From the NCBI GenBank assembly GCA_900114405.1, contig FOSY01000004.1, positions 1 through 64,000 on the forward strand: a stretch of 64,000 nt of DNA, written 5' to 3'. Below, piece after piece: positions 35,116-42,713 of the stretch. The notes under the pieces were generated by a model, which was not told the origin of the DNA, did no database searches, and worked only from the letters and a program-made list of their open reading frames with translations. A program made the translations under genes and the position numbers. The stretch is from Lachnospiraceae bacterium KH1T2 (GTDB taxonomy: Bacteria > Bacillota > Clostridia > Lachnospirales > Lachnospiraceae). Numbering within the stretch: position 1 is the stretch's first letter; each line of letters opens with the position of its first letter.

Positions 35116-36267
35116 TTACTGATCTGTTATGAGACATTTTATATACAATATCTGCGAATTTGTCAGTCCGCCGTATCTCAGATAGTTGACAGCTCCTATC
35201 TTGAAATCAGTCTTTTCCAGATTTATACCGCTGTCATCTGAAGCACACGCCAGATAATACAGTATCTCATCAGCCTTCAGTTCAACAATCCTATGATATT
35301 TCTCCGGCTCAGCACTCTCTGTGATGCCGTAATAATTTTCATAGGACTTCATGTAATCATCTCTGATCTCCTCATAATCCGCCCCTGAAAGAGCAAGTAT
35401 GAGTGCGCTGACAAAGCCGGTTCTGTCTTTCCCTTCTCCGCAATGAATAAGATATGGTCCACGCTTATCACATATCTTAAGCAGCGCATTGGAAACAGCA
35501 GAAGCAAATTCTTTCGACCTGTAATCTGAATTCAGATTTAGAAATGCAACATTTCCGGCAGATCTCATATTATTATAGTAACGCGGAAAGTAATTATATT
35601 GATATTGCGCATTATCAGCCTCTGAAACAGTATCAGAAATGTTGATTATATGCTTTATTTCTTTTGCTTCTAAAAGCTTTTCCGCAAACGGTGCTCTGCT
35701 TCTTTTATTATTTACAGGAGAAGACGACCTGTAGAAAAGACCTTTTTTCAGCTTTCCGCCTTTTATCTCATAAAAATTTGCAAATTGCTCTGCAGAATCA
35801 AAGTCTGATCTTTTATCCGAGTAGACAAGGTTCAATGTTTCTTGAATTTCCTCATATGCGCCTTTTTCACGGAGAGTTATAAGTGCCTTGTCCCCCGGCT
35901 CTACATCCGACATTTTTTCAAATGATGCCCTCGATGCGGCGATAACGACACTTCCATCCGGCTTGACAACTATTTCAGGTCTTCCATACTTTGCATAATA
36001 GCCATTATATACAGGAATATTATCTGTTCTATAGCCATTGCTAAGACTGAGGTCTACACCATCTCCAAGCTCAAACCCTAATTTCATAAAGTCTTCACCG
36101 GACATGTCAAGATACAGATCTCCAAACTCTTTATCTATCGACACACTAACAGCACCTGTCGTAATACGTGGCTGCACATCCTCTGCAACTGCTAAACATT
36201 CCCCTCCATGGAATACGCCAGTTAAAATCACAACAGCTGTAATAACTGAAATGATCCTGCTTTTCAT
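35116..36267 (-). CDS. secreted tyrosine-type phosphatase with N-terminal beta domain
   Basis: A 383-aa exported protein with a signal peptide (about 1-28). The C-terminal half is a protein-tyrosine/dual-specificity phosphatase with the P-loop HCGEGKDRTG near residue 270; the Cys and Arg are intact. The N-terminal half (FGDLYLDMSGEDFMKLGFEL, then YNGYYAKYG and EPGDKALITL) resembles the C-terminal domain of SAM-hydroxide adenosyltransferases, a tentative call. It stands alone with its own promoter and terminator. A phosphatase acting outside the cell might target host or dietary phosphoproteins, inositol phosphates or envelope proteins; the substrate is unknown. Confidence 0.8.
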   Translation of the reverse strand: MKSRIISVITAVVILTGVFHGGECLAVAEDVQPRITTGAVSVSIDKEFGDLYLDMSGEDFMKLGFELGDGVDLSLSNGYRTDNIPVYNGYYAKYGRPEIVVKPDGSVVIAASRASFEKMSDVEPGDKALITLREKGAYEEIQETLNLVYSDKRSDFDSAEQFANFYEIKGGKLKKGLFYRSSSPVNNKRSRAPFAEKLLEAKEIKHIINISDTVSEADNAQYQYNYFPRYYNNMRSAGNVAFLNLNSDYRSKEFASAVSNALLKICDKRGPYLIHCGEGKDRTGFVSALILALSGADYEEIRDDYMKSYENYYGITESAEPEKYHRIVELKADEILYYLACASDDSGINLEKTDFKIGAVNYLRYGGLTNSQILYIKCLITDQ

Positions 36268-36319
36268 ATTTTCTCCTCTATCGAATCAGACAATAGTCTC
36301 TTTCTGTTTATCGGTCATT

Positions 36320-36349
36320 TTTATAAATTTAATAAGGGGATTTTTCCAA
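36320..36349 (-). promoter_or_regulatory. tyrosine-phosphatase gene promoter
   Basis: TTGGAA (36344-36349), 18-bp spacer, TATAAA (36320-36325) on the minus strand. Confidence 0.6.
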
Positions 36350-36385
36350 AAAATTTAAAAACAGCATAGATTTTTCTATGCTGTT
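36350..36385 (-). terminator. terminator of the 93-aa hypothetical gene
   Basis: Stem AACAGCATAG (36360-36369) / CTATGCTGTT (36376-36385) followed by TTTTTAAATTTTTT on the minus strand. Confidence 0.82.
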
Positions 36386-36441
36386 AATTAACCATTGCCT
36401 CAGCTCGAATCCATCATGTAATGGCGATTTCAAGACAGACA

Positions 36442-36723
36442 TCAGATTATATCAAACTTTATTTTTCTATGTATAAGTTCATCATAGGTAAACGGCTTGA
36501 TCTCCACATCGTCAAGAACTCTGTGCTCTCTGTTCTCTGCACATCCGTTAAACAGAACCTCACCTTTACTGTTTACGGATGCAATTCCCGTGATAACAAT
36601 GTTGGTGAGTCCAATATCCTCAGGATAAGCCATGCCAATCTGAGGAACTGAGACTGTTGAGCCTATACGATTTGCTGCCATGCGAATTTCTCGTGGATTT
36701 GAGTTAAGTAAAATATTTTCCAT
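36442..36723 (-). CDS. small hypothetical protein
   Basis: A 93-aa soluble protein that I do not recognise. It is probably real: AAAGGGGGA is well spaced before the ATG, there is a dedicated terminator, and base composition is like that of neighbours. It begins MENILLNSNPREIRMAANRI and contains alternating short strands and helices with one cysteine (NGCAEN). No signal peptide or membrane segment. It lies alone between the phosphatase gene and tRNA-Gln. Confidence 0.65.
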   Translation of the reverse strand: MENILLNSNPREIRMAANRIGSTVSVPQIGMAYPEDIGLTNIVITGIASVNSKGEVLFNGCAENREHRVLDDVEIKPFTYDELIHRKIKFDII

Positions 36724-36886
36724 ATTCTTCCCCCTTTATTTTTTGGTTACCCTTCACAAACAATACTAAAATATTTTTTCGGATATTACTAGTGCTAGAA
36801 GTAATGAATATTGAAATTATTAAATTTTATACATTTTTCCAAAAAACATCCTAAATTAAATTTTAAAATTTTTTTTCAAAAAACTA

Positions 36887-36915
36887 TTGCAAAACCCCAA
36901 AAAGGAGTGTATAAT
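36887..36915 (+). promoter_or_regulatory. tRNA-Gln promoter
   Basis: TTGCAA (36887-36892), 17-bp spacer, perfect TATAAT (36910-36915), 13 bp before the tRNA. Confidence 0.82.
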
Positions 36916-36928
36916 TCATATTCGTTGT

Positions 36929-37001
36929 TGGGCTATCGCCAAGCGGTAAGGCAACGGACTCTGACTCCGTCACTTCGAAGGTTCGAATCCTTCTAGCCCA
37001 G
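36929..37001 (+). tRNA. tRNA-Gln (anticodon CUG)
   Basis: A 73-nt cloverleaf: acceptor TGGGCTA / TAGCCCA, anticodon loop CTCTGAC with CTG anticodon, T-arm GGTTCGAATCC. CCA is not encoded. It is monocistronic with its own promoter and terminator. Confidence 0.94.
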
Positions 37002-37010
37002 TTATCATTA

Positions 37011-37039
37011 AGCTCAGGACTTAGTTCCTGAGCTTTTTT
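37011..37039 (+). terminator. tRNA-Gln terminator
   Basis: Stem AGCTCAGGA (37011-37019) / TCCTGAGCT (37026-37034) and six T. Confidence 0.92.
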
Positions 37040-37050
37040 CGTTTAAATGT

Positions 37051-37096
37051 AAAAAACGACCTGTTACATTTACAACTCAAAAAATATAACAGGCCG
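37051..37096 (-). terminator. terminator of the LOG-family gene
   Basis: Stem with arms CGACCTGTTA (37057-37066) and TAACAGGCCG (37087-37096), one wobble, followed by six T on the minus strand. Confidence 0.8.
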
Positions 37097-37106
37097 CATA
37101 AATCGA

Positions 37107-37640
37107 TCATATATTTAAGATTTCTGCAATCTCATCAAGACTTTCCACAAAGTGAAGCTTCTCAATATCCTTCCTCTGAACAAACCCTTCTTCTGCCATA
37201 TGTTCAAACTGTTCTTTGAAAATATCATAAAAGCCCTCCAGATTATACACGATAACAGGCTTAGAAAGTTTCCCAAGGAAAAGAAGTGTTGTAACTTCTG
37301 TTATCTCCTCAAGAGTTCCAATTCCACCCGGAAAAGCAATGAATGCATCACCGAGATCCATCATCTTCTGCTTTCGCTCAGACATGGTATCAGTAACTAT
37401 AAGCTCGGTAAGATTAAGCTGCTGTACTCCGTCTTTAATGAAAAACTCAGGCTCAACTCCAATGACTTCACCCTTTTCTGACATTACAGCCTCTGCGAGA
37501 TATCCCATAAGTCCTGCCTTGCTTCCACCATAAACAAGAGTATTCCCACTCTTTCCAATGCGCTTCCCAAGGGCGATGACTGCCTCTTTATATATCGGCT
37601 TCTTTCCTTCACTTGAACCTAAATAAACTACGATATTCAT
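37107..37640 (-). CDS. LOG-family protein (TIGR00730-type)
   Basis: A 177-aa Rossmann-like protein of the LOG family. The signature PGGIGTLEEITEV near residue 105 and the N-terminal VYLGSSEGKKPIYKEA, then LVYGGSKAGLMG, are diagnostic. Family members hydrolyse nucleoside 5'-monophosphates (cytokinin riboside phosphoribohydrolase in plants and some bacteria), and in most bacteria the natural substrate is unsettled. Monocistronic with its own terminator. Confidence 0.9.
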   Translation of the reverse strand: MNIVVYLGSSEGKKPIYKEAVIALGKRIGKSGNTLVYGGSKAGLMGYLAEAVMSEKGEVIGVEPEFFIKDGVQQLNLTELIVTDTMSERKQKMMDLGDAFIAFPGGIGTLEEITEVTTLLFLGKLSKPVIVYNLEGFYDIFKEQFEHMAEEGFVQRKDIEKLHFVESLDEIAEILNI

Positions 37641-37694
37641 TGATGATCCTCACTAACAAAAATTTATAGTAAAGCTTAACACATTTATCTTTGT

Positions 37695-38648
37695 TTACGC
37701 TATCCTATTTAATACCCAATCGTGAAACTCTGATCTGATATAGATGAATCCCAAGATAATATAAAGGTACGAAAAACTTCCCATAAAGATAAGCGGAAGT
37801 ATTATCGCGAATATCTTAGGGAAATTGAATCTAACACGCAGCATGAGATACGCACTAAACATTCCAAAGCATAAAAGATACATCATTCCGCATATACCGA
37901 GTGTCTGAACTACATTCTGTGCTATATCATTCTGAAGCGGTCTAACATATGTAAACATGTATGCCGCAAATGCGATCAGGCTTACTACCCCCGACCATTT
38001 CGGCGGATAAAAGTCTGCAAGTGGCTTAGGTCTCTGAACCTTGAACCTGAGCCTGCGAAGTATCAGAAGGCTCAGCCAGTATATGACTATTCCCTGTATC
38101 ACGCCTGTAAACGCAAGACCGACAAACATTATTCTTCTCAGATTATCTGCCGTAAGCATGGTTTTCATAGATTGAAGTATCTGCTCATTATATCCGGCCT
38201 TTGTACCAAATTCATCGATCATTCCATTCATCATCGTCTGAACCTGCGACAAGTCCTGACCTACGCTTATTCCTGAGATTGAAAGCAGCAGCCAATAACT
38301 CACGATACTTGATATCGCGCATAAAGTCATTATAAGCACTACTATCTTCCCCGGATCTTTCTTGTGATACAGGCACACGCCAAAGACCATTCCTATAAAT
38401 GACTGGCTTATTGCATAAAAAACCGCAGTATACGAGCCGCAAAAGAATGTAAGAAGTACCGTACAGATAAATACTGAAATACTGCTCTTCAAGCCATATT
38501 TCGCAGAAAATGCAACGAGCGGAATAGGAAAAATGAAGAATAAAAAATCTTCAAAAATCCCTCCGCTCTGTCTGTTGATCAATAAAAGTACGCCAAATAT
38601 CGCAACTATCATGGCGCCAAATGTCAATTTTTGTGTTTTTGTATTCAT
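37695..38648 (-). CDS. DUF2232 (YybS-like) membrane protein
   Basis: A 317-aa membrane protein with about eight hydrophobic segments, including FGAMIVAIFGVLLLI at the N-terminus and SLIAFAAYMFTYVRP later. It fits DUF2232/YybS, an uncharacterised Firmicute family with ECF-S-like topology. No catalytic motifs. A short gap of ~55 bp separates it from the LOG-family gene on the same strand, but there is no clear operon evidence. Function unknown. Confidence 0.72.
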   Translation of the reverse strand: MNTKTQKLTFGAMIVAIFGVLLLINRQSGGIFEDFLFFIFPIPLVAFSAKYGLKSSISVFICTVLLTFFCGSYTAVFYAISQSFIGMVFGVCLYHKKDPGKIVVLIMTLCAISSIVSYWLLLSISGISVGQDLSQVQTMMNGMIDEFGTKAGYNEQILQSMKTMLTADNLRRIMFVGLAFTGVIQGIVIYWLSLLILRRLRFKVQRPKPLADFYPPKWSGVVSLIAFAAYMFTYVRPLQNDIAQNVVQTLGICGMMYLLCFGMFSAYLMLRVRFNFPKIFAIILPLIFMGSFSYLYIILGFIYIRSEFHDWVLNRIA

Positions 38649-38694
38649 GGTATAACCTTTCTATATATGATTATTGATTATACCACATGAATTC

Positions 38695-39066
38695 TCAACT
38701 TTTTTCGCACATTTCTACTGCATTTCTGACACAGTCGTCACATTCACAAAGGACCTTGCCTGTGTCGCGTCCCTTTAAGTCTTTGCAAAGAGTCGCCCCA
38801 CACTTTTCGTTGAATTTTTTATACAGCTCTGCCGCATCCTTCAAAATAGGTTTTCCCTGAAAAGTCCTGATGCCATTGACCATCTGTGCGCCGATCAAAG
38901 CTCCGCATGTCGCTTCCATGCAGCCCATTCCAACACCGAAGCCTGCGCCCATCTTATCAAGTTCTTCCGTTGAAATCTTTAATTCATCAGCAAACGCACA
39001 TAAAACTGACTGACAGCAGTTGTGCCCATTGTGCTTAAATTCTACAGCTAATTCTTTCCTATCCAT
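38695..39066 (-). CDS. C_GCAxxG_C_C family redox protein
   Basis: A 123-aa cysteine-rich protein. The family pattern is clear: NCCQSVLCAF, GCMEATCGALIGAQMV, KCGATLCKDLKG and CECDDCVRNAV. Members are thought to bind a metal centre or perform redox chemistry and often sit near Fe-S or reductase genes; the precise role is unknown. ATG 39066 has AAAGGA six bases upstream. Its promoter (39108-39135) carries the same 41-bp element found before the ferredoxin gene, so the two are probably co-regulated by the neighbouring HxlR protein. Confidence 0.85.
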   Translation of the reverse strand: MDRKELAVEFKHNGHNCCQSVLCAFADELKISTEELDKMGAGFGVGMGCMEATCGALIGAQMVNGIRTFQGKPILKDAAELYKKFNEKCGATLCKDLKGRDTGKVLCECDDCVRNAVEMCEKS

Positions 39067-39107
39067 TTTATTTCCTTTCAAAACCAATGCATGAGCCTAT
39101 GTTTGTA

Positions 39108-39173
39108 ATTATACTTTTAGATCTATACAATTCAAGTACGCAATATATCTTGATCTGGTACGAAAAAACTGAG
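39108..39173 (-). promoter_or_regulatory. promoter and conserved 41-bp element, copy 1
   Basis: Minus-strand promoter TTGAAT (39130-39135), 16-bp spacer, TATAAT (39108-39113). Directly upstream, 39133-39173 contains a 41-bp element whose plus-strand form is CAAGTACGCA, 12 variable bases, then CTGGTACGAAAAAACTGAG. The same element precedes the ferredoxin gene. Confidence 0.75.
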
Positions 39174-39183
39174 CAGGTATATT

Positions 39184-39528
39184 CTACAGGTTAGCCTCTC
39201 CCCAGCGTTTTAATTCCAGCAATATCGGCACTATACTTTTTGCTTTGTCCGTAAGGCTATATTCAACTCTGACAGGCATCTCCATATATTGCTTACGTTC
39301 TACCATCCCATCTCTTTCCATTTCTTTAAGCGAATTTGCAAGCATGGTATTGGTTATCCCGTAAACTGCACGTCTGATATCTCCATAGCGCACAGTTCCT
39401 TCTTTATCTATGACACACAAGATCATGATTTTCCACTTTCCGCCAACTATATTAAGTACCTTTTTGAGTCCGCAGCTTTCTCCTGCGAGATCATCACAAA
39501 GTGCTTCTTTTTCTTTTTTTGACGCCAT
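39184..39528 (-). CDS. HxlR-family transcriptional regulator
   Basis: A 114-aa winged-helix regulator of the HxlR/YodB type, which often senses redox or electrophile stress through a cysteine. Visible motifs: VLNIVGGKWKIMIL near residue 25, YGDIRRAVYGITNTMLANSL, KEMERDGMVERKQY and VEYSLTDKA. Cys11 and Cys19 near the N-terminus are candidate sensors. It lies between two copies of a 41-bp promoter element and is divergent from the ferredoxin operon, so it most likely controls both that operon and the cysteine-rich protein gene. Confidence 0.9.
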   Translation of the reverse strand: MASKKEKEALCDDLAGESCGLKKVLNIVGGKWKIMILCVIDKEGTVRYGDIRRAVYGITNTMLANSLKEMERDGMVERKQYMEMPVRVEYSLTDKAKSIVPILLELKRWGEANL

Positions 39529-39549
39529 AATCCTTATCCTTTCACTTTA

Positions 39550-39615
39550 CTCAGTTTTTCCTTACCAGGTTAATGCAAACTGCGTACTTGATATATTTTT
39601 TATACTGGGTATACT
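39550..39615 (+). promoter_or_regulatory. promoter and conserved 41-bp element, copy 2
   Basis: Plus-strand promoter TTGATA (39588-39593), 16-bp spacer, TATACT (39610-39615). The 41-bp element spans 39550-39590, in the same orientation relative to transcription and at the same position relative to -35 as copy 1; 29 fixed positions differ in only two bases. Confidence 0.78.
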
Positions 39616-39659
39616 AACATTACAAGGAGCGAAAAACAAGCCTTTTAAGGAATAGGAAA

Positions 39660-39863
39660 ATGAAATCAAAAAAATTTGCAAGTGTAAATAAAGATATATG
39701 TGTATCCTGCGGAGCGTGCACCGGCGAATGTATGCTCGGTGCTATCACGACTCCAAACGGCTGCTATGCCGTAGTCGATACAGATAAATGTGTAGGATGC
39801 GGAAGATGCAGCATGATATGCCCAACCGGATGCATAAGTATTAAAGACAGGATAGGAGCATGA
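39660..39863 (+). CDS. 2[4Fe-4S] ferredoxin
   Basis: A 67-aa electron carrier with two cluster motifs CVSCGACTGEC and CVGCGRCSMICP. It overlaps the start region of the next gene (4Fe-4S membrane protein), so the two form an operon, likely an electron-transfer pair. Expression probably depends on the HxlR site upstream. Confidence 0.92.
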   Translation: MKSKKFASVNKDICVSCGACTGECMLGAITTPNGCYAVVDTDKCVGCGRCSMICPTGCISIKDRIGA

Positions 39864-39865
39864 TG

Positions 39866-40447
39866 ATGAATAAGAAAAAGCATTGGAACGATTATTTATG
39901 GATATGGACTCTGATCTACTTTTCATTAGGCTTTTTTAATATACTGTTTGCATGGCTCGGAATGATAGACTTTATCGTGCCTATAATCATCGCTATAGTC
40001 AAAGGCAATAAAGCTTTCTGCAACAGATATTGCGGAAGAGGCAAGCTGCTGGCACTTATCCCAAGTGTATTCAAGATGAAAAATCAGCGAGTTGCGCCCA
40101 AGTGGATGTATTCAAAATATTTTAGATATGGCTTTTTAGCATTCTTTTTAACAATGTTTGCGAATATGCTCTATCAGACTTACATGGTATTCGCCGGAGC
40201 GCCATTGAAAACAGCCGTAAAGCTTCTCTGGACATTTAAGGTACCGTGGTCATGGTCATATACTGTTACAACTGTTCCAGAGTGGATAACTCAGTTCAGC
40301 TACGGTTTTTACAGCATGATGCTTACTTCGACCATCATCGGCCTTGTCGTAATGGCACTCTACCGTCCAAGGACCTGGTGTACCTTCTGCCCTATGGGTA
40401 CGATGACGCAGAGTATCTGTAAAGTCAAAGCTCAACTTAAAAAATGA
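39866..40447 (+). CDS. 4Fe-4S membrane protein (NapH/YccM-like)
   Basis: A ~194-aa membrane protein with about four hydrophobic segments and two cysteine motifs, CNRYCGRG near residue 51 and CTFCPMG near 176. The pattern resembles the NapH/YccM/RnfC-associated membrane Fe-S proteins that pass electrons between ferredoxin and a membrane or periplasmic reductase. Three ATGs in a row occur; AGGAG spacing favours 39866. Codons from 40223 to the stop, plus the terminator, are repeated at 58125-58393, marking this gene end as the left boundary of the 17.6-kb Stickland segment. Partner reductase unknown. Confidence 0.82.
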   Translation: MNKKKHWNDYLWIWTLIYFSLGFFNILFAWLGMIDFIVPIIIAIVKGNKAFCNRYCGRGKLLALIPSVFKMKNQRVAPKWMYSKYFRYGFLAFFLTMFANMLYQTYMVFAGAPLKTAVKLLWTFKVPWSWSYTVTTVPEWITQFSYGFYSMMLTSTIIGLVVMALYRPRTWCTFCPMGTMTQSICKVKAQLKK

Positions 40448-40491
40448 TTACAAAAAGAGTAGTGAAAATCCAAGGCTTTCACTACTCTTTT
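40223..40491 (+). repeat. direct repeat, left copy (269 bp)
   Basis: Contains the last 74 codons of the 4Fe-4S membrane-protein gene and its terminator. It matches 58125-58393 over 269 bp without gaps; I count 8 mismatches (97%). Weaker similarity continues ~20 bp further. Confidence 0.92.
40453..40491 (+). terminator. terminator of the ferredoxin operon
   Basis: A 15-bp stem AAAAGAGTAGTGAAA (40453-40467) / TTTCACTACTCTTTT (40477-40491). Confidence 0.85.
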
Positions 40492-40519
40492 ATTTATTAC
40501 TTCTTTATTATGCGCATCA

Positions 40520-40741
40520 AACTCTCATACATCCTTGAATGTTGGAACTGAAGAATGGGATAATACCTACAAGATCTGAACTACCGTGGAGCGCGATATC
40601 AACCATATGGAGGATAATCTTTGTTTGGCTGGACGCCGCACTCAAAATGAGAAGACTCTGCATGCTGATCTGATACTTGCAGGAATCACTCAGCTTATAT
40701 CTGTAGTACTTGCTGACAAGATTCATCACCCGGTAATCTGA
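40520..40741 (+). pseudogene. transposase C-terminal remnant
   Basis: In one plus-strand frame the translation ends TTVERDINHMEDNLCLAGRR, then TQNEKTLHADLILAGITQ and LISVVLADKIHHPVI, followed by a stop at 40739. Upstream, GTEEWDNTYKI is in the same frame but separated by an in-frame TGA at 40577 where transposases of this type have Arg (CGA to TGA). This resembles the tail of DDE transposases common in Lachnospiraceae. There is no start, the catalytic core is missing, and no terminal repeats are seen. It lies right next to the left direct repeat. Confidence 0.7.
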
Positions 40742-40807
40742 TTGATAACAATTCAAAATTACCGGTATTATAGCATAAGTCAGTATGGAGTTAGTATTAA
40801 GCCACTA

Positions 40808-41737
40808 TTATTCGTATTTTTCGCCTTTGAGGAGCTTATCAAGAGTTCCATCTTCAGTCAGCTTGTCAATTGCTGCTTCGAAAATTGCAACAATATCAGG
40901 ATTAGCTTCAACACATTTCTTTGAAAATGCAATAGCATAAGGTGCCTGTCCCTGATTAAACTCATCACCTACTACCGCAAGCTTTGTTCCTTCGGTTTTT
41001 GCAACGTAGTACTGAGCACCGGGGCCATCCTGAATAACAGCATCAACCTTGCCCTGCTCAAGGGATTCGTAAGCTGTTGTAATCGTATCATGTACTTCGA
41101 TACAGCTTTCCGGGAATCCTTCATTCTGAACATACAAGTGTGAGGCAGTTCCCTTCTCCACGGCAACCTTGTAATCGCCACCGGCTAAGGCATCAACACC
41201 TGTTATTTCAGCAGGTGAAGTTTCTGTATTAATCATTACAACCTGTCCGGAATCACAGTAGGTCTTTGTGAAATCCATAACTGCTTTTCTTTCATCTGTT
41301 GCGCAAAGTGCTGCCATTCCAAAATCAAGCTTACCCTCAGCAAGAGATGTGGTAAGAGCGCTATAGTCCATTACCTGTGTCTCACCATCAATTGTAAATC
41401 CCAGCAGATCCTGAAGAGCCTTTTCGATTTCAATATCATATCCTATAAGAGTAGTTCCATCTTCATCATAATATGAAAATGGAGCGAACAGGCCTGAGGT
41501 ACCAAAGGAAATTGTCACTCCACTAAGAGCACCCTCTACATTATCTTTGGTATAACCTTCTGATATACTCTCGGATTCTGCAGCTTCCGTAGCTGCCGCA
41601 GTTGCTTCATCTGTAACCTCCACTGTTTCCTCGGATTCTGTCACTGTAGTTTCAGTTTTAGCAGATGATCCGCACCCCATCAGTGACATGGTAAATAATG
41701 TACCTACCATGAAAGTTGCTACGATTCGTTTCTTCAT
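40808..41737 (-). CDS. amino-acid ABC transporter substrate-binding lipoprotein
   Basis: A 309-aa family-3 solute-binding lipoprotein (lipobox LMGC-G, Cys ~22), with a Thr/Glu/Ala-rich linker and a binding domain (GTSGLFAPFSYYDEDGTTLI near 80, GYDIEIEKALQDLLGF, DFGMAALCATDERKAVMDFT). It differs clearly from the protein at 27927. Divergent from a permease and ATPase with which it should form one importer. Given the surrounding genes, proline, hydroxyproline or ornithine are likely ligands (inference). Expression starts at 41848-41876 and must pass a terminator-like hairpin in the leader. Confidence 0.9.
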   Translation of the reverse strand: MKKRIVATFMVGTLFTMSLMGCGSSAKTETTVTESEETVEVTDEATAAATEAAESESISEGYTKDNVEGALSGVTISFGTSGLFAPFSYYDEDGTTLIGYDIEIEKALQDLLGFTIDGETQVMDYSALTTSLAEGKLDFGMAALCATDERKAVMDFTKTYCDSGQVVMINTETSPAEITGVDALAGGDYKVAVEKGTASHLYVQNEGFPESCIEVHDTITTAYESLEQGKVDAVIQDGPGAQYYVAKTEGTKLAVVGDEFNQGQAPYAIAFSKKCVEANPDIVAIFEAAIDKLTEDGTLDKLLKGEKYE

Positions 41738-41780
41738 AATGTCTCCTCCTATCTAAAAAGTAAATGCTTCAAAGAAAAGC

Positions 41781-41811
41781 AAAAAAGCGCAACCAGAATT
41801 TCTGATTACGC
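41781..41811 (-). terminator. leader terminator before the binding-protein gene
   Basis: On the minus strand GCGTAATCAGAA pairs with TTCTGGTTGCGC (41787-41811) followed by six T. It lies between promoter and start codon, about 44 bp before the ATG, so it is a candidate attenuator. Confidence 0.7.
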
Positions 41812-41847
41812 CTTTGTAAGAATTTTCTCTCGTTTTTCTTTGAAGAG

Positions 41848-41876
41848 AATATAATATAAATTTTCTCTCATGTAAA
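41848..41876 (-). promoter_or_regulatory. promoter of the binding-protein gene
   Basis: TTTACA (41871-41876), 17-bp spacer, TATATT (41848-41853) on the minus strand. An AGAGAA-type dyad (AGAGAATATAATATAAATTT, then TCTCT) overlaps the -10 region, and GAGAGAAAATT is directly repeated. Confidence 0.65.
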
Positions 41877-41949
41877 ATTAGTATTACTCATGTTTAACAT
41901 CACATTTTGTAATTTTACTTTATTCCACGATTAAAATATACTGTTCAAT

Positions 41950-42007
41950 TATAATATGTAATGCCAGTGACAAAGGTGTCTATTTCTCAGAAATAGGCAC
42001 CTTTTTT
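41950..42007 (+). terminator. -10 box and leader terminator before the permease gene
   Basis: TATAAT at 41950-41955 (no good -35). The hairpin AAGGTG-t-CTATTTCT / AGAAATAG-g-CACCTT at 41973-42003 is followed by T to 42007. It precedes the permease start by ~35 bp. As on the other strand, transcription must read through a terminator. Confidence 0.6.
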
Positions 42008-42041
42008 CATGTTGTTACATATAGTAAAGGAGGATTGATTT

Positions 42042-42689
42042 ATGGATTTAAGTTTTTTGGGAGTTCTTCTTCCAATGCTGTTTAAAGGACTTAGAGTAAC
42101 ACTTCTGGTAGCGGTATTAGGTATTCTGTTTGGATTTATACTCGGTGCCATAGCAGGTTTTAGTCTCGAATGTAATAAGAAGATACTAAAGTTTTTAGCT
42201 AACATCTATATATGGATAATCAGGGGCACTCCACTTATAGTGCAGGCACTGTATGTATATTTTGTTATCCCTAAAATAACCGGAATTGATTTATCTTCCA
42301 TAGTAGCAGGTGTAATAGTAATCTCCTTAAACTCCGGAGCTTTCATTGCAGAAATAGTAAGAGGTGCTCTTGATGAAATAGATCCCGGGCAAAAAGAAGC
42401 CGGCTTATCCCTTGGTCTTACCGCAACGCAGACAATGATACATATAATTGTTCCACCTGCATTTAGATCTATGCTTCCTGCTTTGTTTAATCAGTTCATC
42501 ATCTCTGTAAAGGATACGGCACTCCTGTCTGTAATAGTAGTAAACGAGATCACAAAGCAAATTCAAAACTATGCAGCGCTTTCTTTTAAAACAATTGAAG
42601 CCTACACGACAGGCGCCATATTTTATCTGTTTTTGATTTCCGTTCTTATTATTATCCAAAAACAGGTTGAGAGAAAAGTAATGGCTTAA
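42042..42689 (+). CDS. amino-acid ABC transporter permease
   Basis: A 215-aa inner-membrane permease of the polar amino-acid type, with the EAA loop EAGLSLGLTATQTMIHIIVP near residue 125 and IRGTPLIVQALYVYFVIP near 60. AAGGAGG precedes the ATG. It heads a three-gene operon with the ATPase and a kinase-like protein, opposite the binding-protein gene. The length is normal for the family. Confidence 0.92.
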   Translation: MDLSFLGVLLPMLFKGLRVTLLVAVLGILFGFILGAIAGFSLECNKKILKFLANIYIWIIRGTPLIVQALYVYFVIPKITGIDLSSIVAGVIVISLNSGAFIAEIVRGALDEIDPGQKEAGLSLGLTATQTMIHIIVPPAFRSMLPALFNQFIISVKDTALLSVIVVNEITKQIQNYAALSFKTIEAYTTGAIFYLFLISVLIIIQKQVERKVMA

Positions 42690-42713
42690 TCAAACAACAG
42701 GGAGGTGACAGTT

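Noticed and set aside
40577-40579. In-frame TGA in the transposase remnant read as selenocysteine
   Set aside because: Arg is expected there, the gene has no start, and no SECIS-like hairpin follows; it is a decayed gene.
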